From Bog-473 sp963777485 (lineage in GTDB: Bacteria; Actinomycetota; Acidimicrobiia; Acidimicrobiales; RAAP-2): DNA of 64,000 nucleotides. The notes under the pieces were generated by a model. That model had not been told where the DNA came from. It saw nothing but the letters and a program-made list of their open reading frames with translations, and did no database searches. Every line of letters begins with the position of its first letter. Position 1 is the first letter of the stretch. The translations under genes and the position numbers were made by a program. The stretch is taken from contig CAVZQP010000001.1 of the NCBI GenBank assembly GCA_963777485.1, forward strand, positions 62,001-126,000. The letters are read 5' to 3'. Below, piece by piece: positions 50,710 to 59,203 of the stretch.

Positions 50710-51585
50710 CTACCCGCCACCTTCTCTGCGAGCATCGTCTTCAGTGGCGGCATGGGAAGTGGCCGCCAGTGGACGGCGCCCGATGAAACAACCAGCGTCC
50801 GTCGTCATCGTGACCACGCCGCCGGCGGTCCGGAACCGGTCGTGGACCGCCTGGGTCAGCGCGGCAAGCTGCGGTGCTCCGGCTTCCTGGCCGGCGGACG
50901 ACGACTGGATGTAGGCAATGACCGCGTCCGGATCGTCGCAGACCAACCTGCCCGGGTGGTGATGCCACTCGACGTCCTCGAACGCCCTCGCGAGGATTGG
51001 GCCGCCGTTGGACCGTCCGAAGCGCCGGTCGACGAAGTCGAGTGACGACCAGCCGAAGACCTGGCGCGAGATCTCCGCGATGACGTCGAGATGGTCCGGA
51101 CCGTTCGTCGCCGCCATGAGGACACCGTCTGATCGGAGGACCCTCGCGAATTGGGCGGCAGCGCGGGTCGGCTCGGGTACGTGGTACAGCATGTGGTTGG
51201 CGACCACGACGTCGAAAGAGGAGTCAGCAAACGGGAGATCCTGTGCGTCGCATGCCCGTGTGGCCACGAGGCCCACGGAATCGATCGGCTCGACGACGCT
51301 GCGTGCCTCGTCGAGCATTCCCTCGGACAGGTCGGTGAGGGTGAGCCGGAGGTGGGGGAGGACCGGCGCGATGCTCGTCCAGAGAAGTCCCGGACCACAC
51401 CCCACCTCGAGCACCTCGCCGCCATCGGGCCAGTCCACGCGGGAGGCCAGCCACGGGTACCAGGGCTCGTCCGCCCGGGCGAAGCGTGCGTGCAGCGCGA
51501 TGCGCGCGTTGAGGTTGGTGGCATCCTTGTACTGCTTGTCGCGCAGGTAGTCGGCGTCGGTGCCGAATCCCTCGCGGCTGGTCAT
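50710..51585 (-). CDS. SAM-dependent methyltransferase (class I)
   Basis: The 291-residue protein has motif I VLEVGCGPGLLW (SAM binding), acidic LTDLSEGM, motif II/III AQDLPFADSSFDVVVANHMLYHVPEP, and LRSDGVLMAATNG. This is the Methyltransf_11 layout. The substrate is unknown. It overlaps the GNAT gene by four bases and is transcribed with it. Confidence 0.87.
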   Translation of the reverse strand: MTSREGFGTDADYLRDKQYKDATNLNARIALHARFARADEPWYPWLASRVDWPDGGEVLEVGCGPGLLWTSIAPVLPHLRLTLTDLSEGMLDEARSVVEPIDSVGLVATRACDAQDLPFADSSFDVVVANHMLYHVPEPTRAAAQFARVLRSDGVLMAATNGPDHLDVIAEISRQVFGWSSLDFVDRRFGRSNGGPILARAFEDVEWHHHPGRLVCDDPDAVIAYIQSSSAGQEAGAPQLAALTQAVHDRFRTAGGVVTMTTDAGCFIGRRPLAATSHAATEDDARREGGG

Positions 51586-52070
51586 GCGCCCGGAGAGCGA
51601 GGAGCGAGGGTCTTGACCATCTGGAGCGCCGGGTTCTCCGGTTGCCACAGGTCCGGGAATTCCTCCAGCGGCCGGAAGCCGACGGCGAAGTAGAACGCCC
51701 GGGTTTTGACGTAGCCGGGATCGGGGTGTCGCGGGCTGAGCGTCTTCACTTGCAGGTACTCGATGTCCCGCTCCCGTAGCCATGTCTCCGCGACCGCGAG
51801 CATCTGACGCCCGACGCCGTGCCGGTGGTGCTCGGGCCGGACGCCCATGACGTACACCTCTGCGGCATAAGGGGTGTGGACGACCAAGGTCAGGATCCCG
51901 ACGTCGTCCCGGTCCACCGTGGCCAACACGGTCGGGTGCTCGTCGGCCTTCGCCACGTAGTCCTCGACGGACTCGGGGACGCCGAACCACGTCGGAAGGG
52001 TGGCGAGGATGCTCCGGCAGATCTCGCCCGAGCCGTGGTCCTGTACCCGCGTCTGGGTTTCCGGCGTCAC
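51582..52070 (-). CDS. GNAT-family acetyltransferase
   Basis: The 162-residue GNAT has acetyl-CoA loop VRPEHHRHGVGRQML, and YLQVKTLSPRHPDPGYVKTRAFYFAVGFRP in the second half. It resembles mycobacterial-type GNATs with the same YxKTRxFY motif. GTG 52070 has GGAGG seven bases upstream, preferred over two in-frame GTG codons before it. It is first in an operon with the methyltransferase. Confidence 0.87.
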   Translation of the reverse strand: MTPETQTRVQDHGSGEICRSILATLPTWFGVPESVEDYVAKADEHPTVLATVDRDDVGILTLVVHTPYAAEVYVMGVRPEHHRHGVGRQMLAVAETWLRERDIEYLQVKTLSPRHPDPGYVKTRAFYFAVGFRPLEEFPDLWQPENPALQMVKTLAPRSPGA

Positions 52071-52172
52071 CACCACTCCTCCAGCATGCCTGCTCCCTCC
52101 CACAACCCACGTGCCTCGCGCCCGACACCGCAGTAGCGTCCGGTGACGAACCCCGAGACCGGAGGTGCTGAC

Positions 52173-52475
52173 ATGGCCGGATTCGTACAGATCATGGAGC
52201 TCGATACGTCGAAGATCAGCGAGGTCGACGCCCTGGGGCGAGAGCTCGCCGGCGTGCTGGGCGACAAATTCAAGCCCGTGAGGACGACGACCACCCAGGA
52301 CCGGGATCGACCCGGACACTGCTACATCATCGTGGAGTTCGACTCCTACGAGGCGGCCATGGAGAACTCGGAGAGCGCTGAGACGTCCGAGTACTCGGAG
52401 CGAATGGGAAAGCTGTTGGACGCTCCGCCTGTGTTCCGCAACCTCGACGTCGTATCGGTATGGGAGCCGAGCTGA
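52173..52475 (+). CDS. Small dimeric alpha/beta-barrel-like protein
   Basis: The 100-residue protein begins MAGFVQIMELDTSKISEV. A strand with HCYIIVEFDSYEAAMENSES and helix SERMGKLLDAPPVFRNLDVV fits the ferredoxin-like ABM/DABB fold. Function is unknown. GGAGGTG lies eight bases before ATG 52173. It is convergent with the acyl-CoA synthetase gene. Confidence 0.7.
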   Translation: MAGFVQIMELDTSKISEVDALGRELAGVLGDKFKPVRTTTTQDRDRPGHCYIIVEFDSYEAAMENSESAETSEYSERMGKLLDAPPVFRNLDVVSVWEPS

Positions 52476-52485
52476 TCCCAACCGC

Positions 52486-54039
52486 TCAGAGAGCGCGCTG
52501 CACGCCCTCCCAGTAGGGGTCACGCAGCTTGCGCTTGTAGAGCTTGCCGTTGGGGTCCCGCGGCATCTCGTTGGTGAAGTCGATCGTCTTCGGCGTCTTG
52601 AACTTTGCGAGCTTGTCGCCGCAGAACGCGAGGATCTCGTCGGCGAGCTCGTCGTTGGCCTCGATCCCCTCAGCGGGCTCGATGACGGCCTTCACCTCTT
52701 CACCCCAGTCTTCGTGGGGGATGCCGAACACGGCCGCGTCGCCGACCTTCGGGTGCGAAAGAAGCACGTTCTCGATCTCGGCCGGATAGATGTTCGCGCC
52801 ACCCGAGATGATCATGTCGATCTTGCGGTCCCGCAGGAACAGGAACCCGTCTTCGTCGAGGAAGCCGACGTCGCCGACGGTGAAGAACGCGCCGATCCGG
52901 TTCTTCTTGGTCTTCTCGGGATCCTTGTGGTATTCGAAGCCGGCGGTACCCATCGACATGTAGACGGTGCCGATCACCCCTGGCTCCTCGATCCGGTTGT
53001 CGTCGTCGTCGAAGATCGCAATCTCGCTGATCGGCCACGGCTTGCCGACGGTGCCCGGCTTCTGCAGCCACTCCTCGGCCGTCACGAGCGTGCCGCCGCC
53101 CTCGCTGGCGGCGTAGTACTCGTCGACCGCGTTACCCCACCAGGCGATCATCTTGTGCTTGACGTCGACAGGGCACGGCGCCGCTGCGTGGATCATGTGA
53201 CGCAGCGACGAGACGTCGTACTTCGCCCGCACGTCCTCGGGCAAGGCGAGCAGCCGGTGGAACTGCGTCGGGACCATGTGCGACGTCGTCACACGCCGTT
53301 CCTCGATGAGACGCAACATGTCCTCGGGCAGCCACTTGTCCATCACGACGAGCGTGTGGCCGAGGTGCAGCGACGCGCTGCCGAAGCGCAGGACGGCGGT
53401 GTGGTACAGAGGTGAGCCGATGATGTGGACGTTGTCGTCCTGCGGTTGGATGTTGAAGAGGAAGAGCAGCCCCGCGAGCCCCAACGCTGCCTCTTCCGGG
53501 GTGACACCCATCAGTTTGCGGTAGATCCCTTTCGGGTTCCCCGTCGTGCCCGACGTGTAGTTCATGACGTCGCCGACGGTGCGGTCCTCGGGCAACGAGG
53601 TCGGCTGGGCGTCGCGGATGGCGGTGTAGGACGTGAAGCCGGAGATGGCGCCGACGGCGAGGCGGCCCGACGCCTCGACCCCCGCCTCCTCGGCCGCAGC
53701 CGTGGCGATGTCGGCGAAGCGCTCGTGCGCAACGAACGCCTTGGCGCCCGAGTCCTTGAGGATGTACGCCACCTCGGGCGCCACCAGGTGGAAGTTGATG
53801 GGGACCAGATACCAGCCTGCCTGGAGGGCCGCCAGGTAGATCTCGATCATCTCTGCGCCGTTGGGGAGCAGGGTGGCGATCCTGTCGCCCACCTCGAAGC
53901 CCCGGGCCCGGAGCGCGTGGACCAGTTGGTTGGCTCGGCCCAACAGCTCCCCGGCGCTCACTTCGTCGCCTTCGGGCGTCACGAGGGCCAGGTCGTCGGG
54001 GTTTTCCTGGGCCAGCGCCCAGAAGCCGAGGTCACCCAT
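52486..54039 (-). CDS. Acyl-CoA synthetase (AMP-forming)
   Basis: The 517-residue ANL enzyme has P-loop YTSGTTGNPKG, the EYYAASEGGGT acyl-adenylate motif, FFTVGDVGFLDEDGFLFLRDRKIDMI (hinge Asp) and the C-terminal catalytic Lys in PNGKLYKRKL. It resembles FadD3/FadD19-type actinobacterial synthetases of lipid or sterol side-chain catabolism. ATG 54039 follows AAGGAG. A KstR-like site lies 64 bases upstream, shared with the divergent SDR. Confidence 0.92.
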   Translation of the reverse strand: MGDLGFWALAQENPDDLALVTPEGDEVSAGELLGRANQLVHALRARGFEVGDRIATLLPNGAEMIEIYLAALQAGWYLVPINFHLVAPEVAYILKDSGAKAFVAHERFADIATAAAEEAGVEASGRLAVGAISGFTSYTAIRDAQPTSLPEDRTVGDVMNYTSGTTGNPKGIYRKLMGVTPEEAALGLAGLLFLFNIQPQDDNVHIIGSPLYHTAVLRFGSASLHLGHTLVVMDKWLPEDMLRLIEERRVTTSHMVPTQFHRLLALPEDVRAKYDVSSLRHMIHAAAPCPVDVKHKMIAWWGNAVDEYYAASEGGGTLVTAEEWLQKPGTVGKPWPISEIAIFDDDDNRIEEPGVIGTVYMSMGTAGFEYHKDPEKTKKNRIGAFFTVGDVGFLDEDGFLFLRDRKIDMIISGGANIYPAEIENVLLSHPKVGDAAVFGIPHEDWGEEVKAVIEPAEGIEANDELADEILAFCGDKLAKFKTPKTIDFTNEMPRDPNGKLYKRKLRDPYWEGVQRAL

Positions 54040-54102
54040 CTGCAGTCTCCTTGGAGGTCTCGCGATGCGGAGGAGAAATGGCACCCCCCGACATCTGCAG
54101 GC

Positions 54103-54116
54103 TAGAACGTGTTCTA
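54103..54116. promoter_or_regulatory. KstR-like operator between acyl-CoA synthetase and SDR genes
   Basis: TAGAAC-GT-GTTCTA is a perfect 6-bp inverted repeat, matching the site at 45224-45237 at all twelve arm positions. It sits centrally in the 143-base divergent intergenic region, so one repressor could control both genes. Confidence 0.7.
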
Positions 54117-54182
54117 ACTCACGGCAATTTACGTGCCCGTGCCGGCGGTCGGTCCGGCGAAGAGAGATCGGGAGATTCAACC

Positions 54183-55091
54183 ATGGCAGGGTTCCTGGCG
54201 GGCAAGGTCGTCGCCGTCACCGGCGGCGGTGGCGGGATCGGTCGGGCTGTCGCTCTGGCATGTGCGGCCGAGGGCGCCAGGGTGGTGGTGGCCGACTACG
54301 GGGTCGGGATGGCCGGAGAGGACCCGACCAGCGAGGTCGCCGACGCCGTCGTGGAGGAGATCTCCAAGGCCGGCGGAGAGGCGCTGGCGGTGGCCGACGA
54401 CATTTCGAAGATGGAAGCAGGCGAGCGTCTGATCGCCACCGCAGTGGAGAAGTACGGCCGGATCGACGGCGTCGTGGCCATCGCCGGCATCTTGCGCGAG
54501 CGGATGCTCTTCAACATGTCCGAGGACGAATGGGACGCTGTCATCGCGACGCATCTCAAGGGGCACTTCACCGTGTTCCGGGCCGCCGCTGCCGTGATGC
54601 GCAAGCAGGAAGGCGGCGGTGCGCTCATCGGATTCACTTCGGGTGCGTTCTCCGGGAGCATCGCCCAGGCGAACTATGCGGCGGCCAAGGGCGGCATCGT
54701 CTCGCTCGTGCGCTCGGCCGCCGCTGGGCTGTACCGCTACGGGGTGACGGCGAACGCCATCGCGCCGGTGGCGAGGACTCGCATGTCGGCCAACGTGCCC
54801 CAGGAGCTTGGCGAGATGGGCGACCCCGAGGACGTGGCGCCGATGGTCGTCTACCTACTGAGCGACAAGGCCAAGCACGTGACCGGCCAGGTGTACACGG
54901 TGGTGGGCTCGAAGATCGCGGTGTGGAACCAGCCGGTCGAGGTTCGGGCGATGTGGGCCGATGGCCGCTGGACGCCCGAGCAGATCGCTGAGCGCCTCGA
55001 CTCGAACATCGGGCAGGAGCGCATGGGGCTCATCGACAAGCTCGAAGAGATCCGTCAGGCGGCGGCGTCGGGGGACAAGCCCAACGGCTGA
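54183..55091 (+). CDS. Short-chain dehydrogenase/reductase
   Basis: The 302-residue SDR has TGGGGGIGRAVA (cofactor), FTSGAFSGSIAQANYAAAKGG with catalytic Ser/Tyr/Lys, and a C-terminal extension of about 50 residues (ADGRWTPEQIAERLDSN). Its pairing with a FadD-type synthetase under one KstR-like operator suggests a hydroxyacyl-CoA or steroid dehydrogenase role. ATG 54183 has GGGAG upstream. Confidence 0.9.
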   Translation: MAGFLAGKVVAVTGGGGGIGRAVALACAAEGARVVVADYGVGMAGEDPTSEVADAVVEEISKAGGEALAVADDISKMEAGERLIATAVEKYGRIDGVVAIAGILRERMLFNMSEDEWDAVIATHLKGHFTVFRAAAAVMRKQEGGGALIGFTSGAFSGSIAQANYAAAKGGIVSLVRSAAAGLYRYGVTANAIAPVARTRMSANVPQELGEMGDPEDVAPMVVYLLSDKAKHVTGQVYTVVGSKIAVWNQPVEVRAMWADGRWTPEQIAERLDSNIGQERMGLIDKLEEIRQAAASGDKPNG

Positions 55092-55142
55092 GTCGGCGCC
55101 GAGACCTCCCACGGGCTCCGCGGGAGGTAGCAACCGGAGACG

Positions 55143-55505
55143 TCAGTTGACCGCGCGTAACCGAGGCCTGGTGCGAGCCTCCACGCTGCAGTAGACCTCC
55201 ATTGAGTTGCCCTCGTGATGTGCGGCCACCACGGTCGTCGCGAACGGGTCCGCGAACGGGTCCTGACAGTCCAAAGTGCGCTGCATCTTCTGCCCCCACG
55301 TCACAGCGGAGCGGGCGATGTGGCGGTCCGGCTGCTCCCAGGGCGGTATGCACAGCTCGATCTGGTACAGCGGCTCGAACGTAACGACGTGGGTCGGAGC
55401 TCCGCCGTGAGTGGCGTACCACTCACGCTTCTCCTCGTCGCTCCAGTTCGCCTCGTTGTCCATCGGCTCACTCGTGGTCGGTACCCAGGACTGGATCGTG
55501 GCCAT
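55143..55505 (-). CDS. Hypothetical protein
   Basis: The 120-residue product is not recognised. It is acidic and soluble, with a plausible folded composition (WSDEEKREWYATHGGAP, YQIELCIPPWEQP, FATTVVAAHHEG) and ends in a basic tail. The start ATG at 55505 follows AGGGGAC at about 10 bases. Evenly distributed aromatic residues make it more credible than the shadow frames around it. Confidence 0.5.
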   Translation of the reverse strand: MATIQSWVPTTSEPMDNEANWSDEEKREWYATHGGAPTHVVTFEPLYQIELCIPPWEQPDRHIARSAVTWGQKMQRTLDCQDPFADPFATTVVAAHHEGNSMEVYCSVEARTRPRLRAVN

Positions 55506-55852
55506 CGCGCACGTCCCCTCTCTCCCGCCATCTCCGTTTCCCTACATCCGAAGAAGCGAATTGGAGGGGGACACTTGCGCATCACTCATGCAATTTTCGA
55601 ATTGAGCTGGTCATTTGGTTATACGGCGCGTCCAGCGTCCCGGATTGCGCAACAGCGTTGCAATGCCGGCTGGATCTCGTTGCGATTTTCGCCGGGTGAA
55701 CGGACTCCGACAACTTCGCGACAACGCCTCATGGGTCCACCACATCGGAGTCCGTGGTTCCTAGCCTCAGCGAAGGCGCAAGAAGTCAGCGCCTCGTGCA
55801 GTTCCCCTTTCGAGGGGCGGGTCGGAACGTCGAGGAAAGGGGGCATGTGATC
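55506..55852. other. Intergenic region with an 11-bp inverted repeat
   Basis: Lower GC than its surroundings (55550-55690). ACGGACTCCGA (55700-55710) and TCGGAGTCCGT (55745-55755) are perfect complements separated by 34 bases, upstream of the small gene at 55853. They could be a regulator site or an RNA stem in its leader. No other gene is seen. Confidence 0.45.
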
Positions 55853-56035
55853 GTGAGCGTTCGAATGGACGAAGCTGCGGTGCACGGTCCCGAGCACTCC
55901 GACGCCATTCCGGAGATCCGCCCGTGGCGCGAAGTCGGCTGGATCTTCAGGGACGGCGGTGCACTTGCGATCGAGCGTCAAGGCGATCGCATCCGCACGC
56001 GGAGCGCCCGGTTCTCGCACCTGAGCGAGGAATAA
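55853..56035 (+). CDS. Small hypothetical protein (60 residues)
   Basis: From GTG 55853 the product reads VSVRMDEAAVHGPEHSDAIPEIRPWREVGWIFRDG, then a short basic segment ending SHLSEE. AGGAAAGGGGG lies about nine bases upstream, a strong ribosome-binding site. It matches no family I know. GTG 55847 and ATG 55865 are other possible starts. It converges on the Lgt-like gene. Confidence 0.45.
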   Translation: MSVRMDEAAVHGPEHSDAIPEIRPWREVGWIFRDGGALAIERQGDRIRTRSARFSHLSEE

Positions 56036-56069
56036 CAGGAACAGTCATCCGGGCCGGTGAGGCTGGCGA

Positions 56070-56990
56070 CTACGTTGCCAGGCCCGCGTCGCCCCCTGTC
56101 GCCATCAGATCCGAAGGCGCTGCGTCGGCCGCGTTAGTCCCGGCTTCGGGTCCGGACGCGGAGCCGGGGGATTGGGATGCGTCACCGGCGTGGTGCGTCT
56201 GCAGCCAACCGCGCCATTGCGCACGGGCGCGGATGAGGATGACCGCGCCGGCGACGACCAACAGAAGACCCGCGAGTTGGACGAGATCCGAACCGAGGCG
56301 GCCGTCCTCCCCGAGCCACAAGTGCTCGTCGAGGGAGCGCTCGACGCCCCAGAGGATCATCCCGGTGCCGATGACGACGCCTGGCGGATAGCCGATGCGG
56401 CGCGTGCGGTCGGGCCAGCGATCGAGGCGGCGTTCGATCGCGATGAGGACCAGGAACACCGCGAAGTCTTCCAACGCCTGGAAGATGGGAACCGGGAGGC
56501 GCTTCCCCACCTGGTCGGCGTAGTACATGCCGAACCATTGGTGCGTCGGGTGCCCGCCGCCGGCGACCATGAGCTGTGGGCCGAGCAGGCGACCCATCGC
56601 CCAGCACGCCATCAGGACGGGGGCGGCGAGGTCCAGCCCGCGGCCCAGTGAAAGCTCGGGGCAGCGGCGGCGGGTGAGGATGACGCCGGTGGGCACCGCG
56701 AAGAGCAGGCCGCCGAAGGAGGAGAGCCCGCCTTGCCAGACGGCGAGGATGTCGCCGGGGTGTTGCGAGTAGTAGCCGGTGTTCGTGAGGACGTGGAGGA
56801 CGCGGGCGCCGACGACGGCGGCGAGGATTATCCAGAGGAAGACGGGCACGAGCCAGTCCGTGCGGTAGCCGTTGCGCTTGAGCCGGCGCTCGAAGTACAC
56901 GAACCCGAACCAGAACGTCAGCGCGAGGCCGATGCCGTAGGTGTGGACCTCGAGCGGGCCGATGTGGAAGGCGACGGGGATCGGTTTCAT
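56070..56990 (-). CDS. Divergent Lgt-like (prolipoprotein diacylglyceryl transferase family) protein
   Basis: The 306-residue membrane protein begins in Lgt style (IPVAFHIGPLEVHTYGIGLAL) and keeps the seven-helix layout and GARVLHVL. Where E. coli Lgt has GGMSFHGG it reads GGLSSFGG, losing the catalytic His. Where Lgt has GRxGNFxNxE it reads GRLLGPQLMV, losing Asn and Glu. It is therefore a divergent family member whose lipoprotein-modifying activity is doubtful. The C-terminal 50 residues are a disordered Ala/Gly-rich tail. Confidence 0.8.
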   Translation of the reverse strand: MKPIPVAFHIGPLEVHTYGIGLALTFWFGFVYFERRLKRNGYRTDWLVPVFLWIILAAVVGARVLHVLTNTGYYSQHPGDILAVWQGGLSSFGGLLFAVPTGVILTRRRCPELSLGRGLDLAAPVLMACWAMGRLLGPQLMVAGGGHPTHQWFGMYYADQVGKRLPVPIFQALEDFAVFLVLIAIERRLDRWPDRTRRIGYPPGVVIGTGMILWGVERSLDEHLWLGEDGRLGSDLVQLAGLLLVVAGAVILIRARAQWRGWLQTHHAGDASQSPGSASGPEAGTNAADAAPSDLMATGGDAGLAT

Positions 56991-57080
56991 CGCGGCGTAT
57001 CCAGGTTACGGCCGGGCGGCCCCGGCGGTTTGCCGGCGGGAGTGGAGAGCGCGACGGGTGGCGGGAGCGAAGGCCGGTGG

Positions 57081-58172
57081 CTACGGGCGGCCGGCGCCGA
57101 CGAAGCCGTCGCCCAGGCGCAGTCCGGTGAGCCGGACGTCGGCACCCGTGTACGGCGCCTCGATCATCGTGCCCGGGCTCACGTACATGGCCACGTGGTC
57201 CGAGCCGCCGGGGCCGTAGAAGAGGAGGTCGCCCGGCTGCAGGTCGCTGACGGGCACCGGGGCCGAGTCGGCCATCTGGGCGCCCGAGTAGTGCGGCAGG
57301 CCCACGCCGACCTGGCCCCACGACCATGCGGTCAGGCCCGAGCAGTCGAAGCCGACGCCGGGTGACTCGGCACCCCACTGGTAGGGGACGCCGATCTGGC
57401 TCTCGGCGGCCTGCACGGCGCCGGCCCCACCGGGTGCCGTCGGAGGAGGCGGTGAGCTTGCGGCGCTGGCCAGCTGGGAGGAACCCCCGCCACCCGACGA
57501 GCCCGTCGTTGCGGCGGCTGCGGCCGCTGCTGCGGCGTCCTGCTTTTGCTTCGCGGCCGCCGCGGCGGCTGCGGCTTCCTGCTGCTGTTGCTGCTGCACG
57601 AGTTGGGCGATCTGGCCCTGCTCCTGCGAAAGTGCGCTCTTCTGCTGGTCGATGGCCTGCTGGTTCTGGGCGACGGCGGCCTGCTCGGCGTTCACCTGCG
57701 TCTGGGCCTGACCCTGTTCTGTGGTCAGCTGCGCCTTCTGCGCGTTCAGCTGGTTCTCCGCCGTGTGCAGCTTGTCGACGGCGAGCGAGATGTCGCCCTC
57801 GGCGATCTGGTTGTACTCGGACGTGGCGCCGAGCGTCTCCTGGTTGCCACTGAAGATCGAGTTCTGCGTCGATGCCGTCCCGTCGGTGATGTAGTTGGCG
57901 ACGGCCGCCTTGGACAGCGTGCTCTTGTCCTTCGACACCTGCTGCTGGGCGGCCGCGATGTTCGCCTCGGTGGACTGGATGCTCGAGTTGATCTGCGACA
58001 AGTGGTATTGCGCCTCGTCGTACTGCTGGCTCAGAGCGGACATCTCGTTCTGCGCCTGCGACAGCTGTGCCTCGATGGCGGCGGCCTTCGCCTTGGCGTC
58101 GGAGATCTGGTCACCGGCAACGGGGCGCGCGAGACCAAACACAGTGCTCGACAACACTGTGACGACGGTCAA
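57081..58172 (-). CDS. NlpC/P60 peptidoglycan endopeptidase (RipA-like)
   Basis: The 363-residue secreted protein has a signal peptide (about 1-20), then about 170 residues of Gln/Ala-rich coiled coil (residues 24-210) and an Ala/Gln and Gly/Ser/Pro linker. The C-terminal NlpC/P60 domain has catalytic Cys in FDCSGLTAWSWGQ and His in GSDHVAMYV. It would cut peptide stems during cell separation. The start is TTG 58172, the only codon upstream of the signal peptide. Confidence 0.9.
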   Translation of the reverse strand: MTVVTVLSSTVFGLARPVAGDQISDAKAKAAAIEAQLSQAQNEMSALSQQYDEAQYHLSQINSSIQSTEANIAAAQQQVSKDKSTLSKAAVANYITDGTASTQNSIFSGNQETLGATSEYNQIAEGDISLAVDKLHTAENQLNAQKAQLTTEQGQAQTQVNAEQAAVAQNQQAIDQQKSALSQEQGQIAQLVQQQQQQEAAAAAAAAKQKQDAAAAAAAAATTGSSGGGGSSQLASAASSPPPPTAPGGAGAVQAAESQIGVPYQWGAESPGVGFDCSGLTAWSWGQVGVGLPHYSGAQMADSAPVPVSDLQPGDLLFYGPGGSDHVAMYVSPGTMIEAPYTGADVRLTGLRLGDGFVGAGRP

Positions 58173-58269
58173 CGCGGGACACCTACCCGCAGGAGCAACC
58201 TTGCGCTCCTCGAAGACCGCGGCGTCGAGTGGGGTGCAACCCGCTCTACGTCAGTCACGATGGGGGACA

Positions 58270-58298
58270 TTCTTAGTTGAACCCCCTATGCGTTTCAA
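58270..58298 (-). promoter_or_regulatory. Promoter for the NlpC/P60 gene
   Basis: On the minus strand TTGAAA (58298-58293) and TAAGAA (58275-58270) are 17 bases apart. This leaves an untranslated leader of about 90 bases before TTG 58172, containing a short hairpin (AGGAGC/GCTCCT). No riboswitch consensus was recognised in that leader. Confidence 0.5.
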
Positions 58299-58439
58299 AC
58301 ACCCTCACCGCTTAATCCCTGTTTAGAGTCGTACTGGAGGTACGAAGTCGCTGGTGGCATACCGAAATGAGAAATTTCGAACTTCTGGTCGACAAGAGGA
58401 GAGAACGAAACGCCCTGCTGCGAACTACGGTCACGCGGC

Positions 58440-59126
58440 ATGGGTGAAATGATCGAATTTCCGAGCAACGGATCCACCGCCGGTGGCTACTTGGCCGTGC
58501 CTGAGAGCGGCAGCGGGCCGGGCGTCGTCGTGATCCAGGAGTGGTGGGGCCTCGTCGACCACATCGAGGACGTGTGCGATCGCTTCGCCGCGGCCGGCTA
58601 CGTGGCACTGGCGCCCGACCTGTACCACGGGCAGAAGGTCGCGCCGGGCGAGCCCGACGAGGCCGGCAAGGCGATGATGGCCATGAAGATGGACCAGGCC
58701 GCGCGCGACATGAGCGGCGCCGTGGACGAGGTGCTGCGGCGCAGTGCGGGAACCAAGGTGGGTGTCATCGGATTCTGCATGGGTGGCGGCCTCGCGCTGG
58801 TGCTGGCGACGCAGCGGCCGGACGCCGTCGCGGCCGTCGTGCCGTGCTACGGGATCGTGCCGTGGCCGGACGTGCAGCCCGACTACGCGGCGATGTCGGC
58901 CGCAGTGCTCGGGCACTACGCAGAGCAGGACGAGTACTTCACGCCCGAGAAGGCGAACGAGCTCGCGGACCAGTTGCGCGGGTTGGGCAAGTCGGTGGAG
59001 ATAATCGTGTACCCGGGTACCGACCACGCGTTCTTCAACGACACGCGGCCCGAGGTCTACGACGCCGACGCGTCGAGGGCGTTGTGGGACCGCACGCTGT
59101 CGTTCTTCGGTGAGCATCTGAAGTAG
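58440..59126 (+). CDS. Dienelactone hydrolase family protein
   Basis: The 228-residue alpha/beta hydrolase has nucleophile Cys in GFCMGGGLAL, Glu in VIQEWWGLVDHIEDVCDRFA and a C-terminal YPGTDHAFFND with the His: the Cys-Asp-His triad of dienelactone hydrolases. It may act on lactones or similar esters. An inverted repeat (CGAAAT/ATTTCG, 58363-58379) lies upstream. Confidence 0.9.
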   Translation: MGEMIEFPSNGSTAGGYLAVPESGSGPGVVVIQEWWGLVDHIEDVCDRFAAAGYVALAPDLYHGQKVAPGEPDEAGKAMMAMKMDQAARDMSGAVDEVLRRSAGTKVGVIGFCMGGGLALVLATQRPDAVAAVVPCYGIVPWPDVQPDYAAMSAAVLGHYAEQDEYFTPEKANELADQLRGLGKSVEIIVYPGTDHAFFNDTRPEVYDADASRALWDRTLSFFGEHLK

Positions 59127-59159
59127 TCGCGGGCGGACTGAGCCCGCAACGAAGAACGG
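59101..59159 (+). terminator. Nested stem at the 3' end of the dienelactone hydrolase gene
   Basis: CGTTCTTCG (59102-59110) and CGAAGAACG (59151-59159) form an outer 9-bp stem. Inside it GCGGGC (59130-59135) pairs with GCCCGC (59143-59148). The stop codon lies within the structure. No T run follows, so it is a stability or terminator-like structure rather than a canonical terminator. Confidence 0.4.
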
Positions 59160-59203
59160 TCCCGCGTCTCAGCGAATTTGCGCGGTGGGCACGCGCATCT
59201 CTG

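Noticed and set aside
58173..58269. c-di-AMP (ydaO) riboswitch before the NlpC/P60 gene
   Set aside because: Such riboswitches often precede RipA-like genes, but I could not find the conserved core in this 90-base leader.
58363..58379. CGAAAT/ATTTCG inverted repeat as a strong operator
   Set aside because: Arms are only six bases, which is expected by chance in a window of this size; mentioned only with the neighbouring gene.
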